From Nitrospirota bacterium (lineage in GTDB: Bacteria > Nitrospirota > CAKKRA01 > 9FT-COMBO-42-15): a stretch of DNA of 13,037 bases. The stretch lies in NCBI GenBank assembly GCA_016214425.1, contig JACRON010000139.1, positions 1 through 13,037 of the forward strand, in the 5' to 3' direction. Of the stretch, positions 12,635 through 13,037 are shown in pieces. The notes under the pieces are model-generated. The model was not told the DNA's origin and did no database searches. It saw only the letters and a list, made by a program, of their open reading frames with translations. Positions within the stretch are counted from its first letter, which is position 1. Every line of letters begins with the position of its first letter. The translations under genes were made by a program, and so were the position numbers.

Positions 12635-13037
12635 TCTCTTTTGCAATATTCCTGTATCCTTTAATTCCAACAATATCCTTTATCTTCTTTTCATCAGTTA
12701 TTGCATCTTTGAGATACCTCTTTTTTACAACGGTTATCCTCTCTATGGATTCATCAATCCTTTTTTCTGAAATGATGTTGTCCTTGACTGCTTTTAAAAT
12801 AGCCTCAAACGCATCTTTCTGTTTTCTGAGTTCCTTGCAAACAAGGATGATATCAGCGCCGGCAGAGAGTGCGCCGATTGCCGCCTCGCCAATTGCGTAA
12901 TTGTCAGAAATTGCCTTCATCTCAAGGTCGTCTGTTATTACCAACCCCTTAAAGCCCATCTCTTTGCGCAAAAGGTCGTGGATTATCTTTTTAGAAAGTG
13001 TTGCAGGATATTTTTCATCAAGCCCTTTATATAAAAC
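12624..13037 (-). CDS. nagZ: Beta-N-acetylhexosaminidase NagZ (GH3), C-terminal part
   Basis: The 3' end of a glycoside hydrolase family 3 gene, open through the right edge, so its 5' part is missing from the window. Visible NagZ features are LDEKYPATLSKKIIHDLLRKE, then GFKGLVITDDLEMKAI, with the catalytic nucleophile Asp expected in TDDLEM, followed by AIGEAAIGALSAGADIILVC and the closing helices (SEKRIDESIERI, VVKKRYL). NagZ removes N-acetylglucosamine from muropeptides in the cytoplasm during peptidoglycan recycling. Homologues with this motif also include related GH3 hexosaminidases, so NagZ identity is by closest pattern. The stop overlaps the 3' end of the convergent fusion gene by 11 nt. 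Confidence 0.88.
   Translation of the reverse strand, partial: VLYKGLDEKYPATLSKKIIHDLLRKEMGFKGLVITDDLEMKAISDNYAIGEAAIGALSAGADIILVCKELRKQKDAFEAILKAVKDNIISEKRIDESIERITVVKKRYLKDAITDEKKIKDIVGIKGYRNIAKEIIS

Overview
The window looks like chromosomal DNA of a diderm (outer-membrane) bacterium of moderate-to-low GC content. The diderm reading rests on several lipoprotein signal sequences, an LpoB-type outer-membrane lipoprotein, NagZ (peptidoglycan recycling) and periplasmic proteins with Sec signals. A PilZ domain of the type common in Myxococcota and Desulfobacterota, a c-di-AMP riboswitch and GTCATTCC(C/T)GC intergenic repeats together suggest a Desulfobacterota- or Nitrospirota-like lineage. That placement is inference; no rRNA or marker gene is present.

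Layout. 142-1059 (minus) is a type II toxin-antitoxin operon: Xre/DUF2384 antitoxin, then RES-domain toxin, with a long near-perfect palindrome over the promoter. 1143-1583 is non-coding and holds a repeat element and a possible structured RNA. 1584-2468 (plus) carries three small genes: a two-helix membrane protein and an overlapping pair of unknown function. 2511-7563 (plus) is an envelope cluster: LPP20-type lipoprotein, trypsin-fold secreted protease without a PDZ domain, LpoB-like lipoprotein, a second copy of the repeat in inverted orientation, a COG3014-like lipoprotein that appears broken by an internal deletion and frameshift, and a large secreted LPP20-domain protein with a C-terminal Ig-like domain.

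7568-10540 (minus) is a KimA/YdaO potassium transporter gene behind a sigma70-type promoter, a ydaO-yuaA (c-di-AMP) riboswitch and an intrinsic terminator. A TIM-barrel sugar isomerase/epimerase-like gene follows it and converges on the envelope cluster. 10565-11019 (minus) has an unrecognised 121-residue protein and a possible overlapping 39-codon ORF.

11186-12634 (plus) encodes a three-domain fusion, PilZ, then response-regulator receiver, then class I glutamine-amidotransferase-like gamma-glutamyl hydrolase (PuuD/peptidase C26). A good promoter and a perfect 27-bp interrupted palindrome precede it. It converges, with an 11-nt overlap, on the 3' part of nagZ, which runs off the right edge.

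The themes are cell-envelope/peptidoglycan upkeep and second-messenger control: c-di-AMP for potassium uptake, and probably c-di-GMP through PilZ plus phosphorylation through the receiver domain for the hydrolase fusion. The fusion is the most unusual item. The split lipoprotein gene, the unknown overlapping gene pair and the inverted repeat pair are the next most worthwhile.
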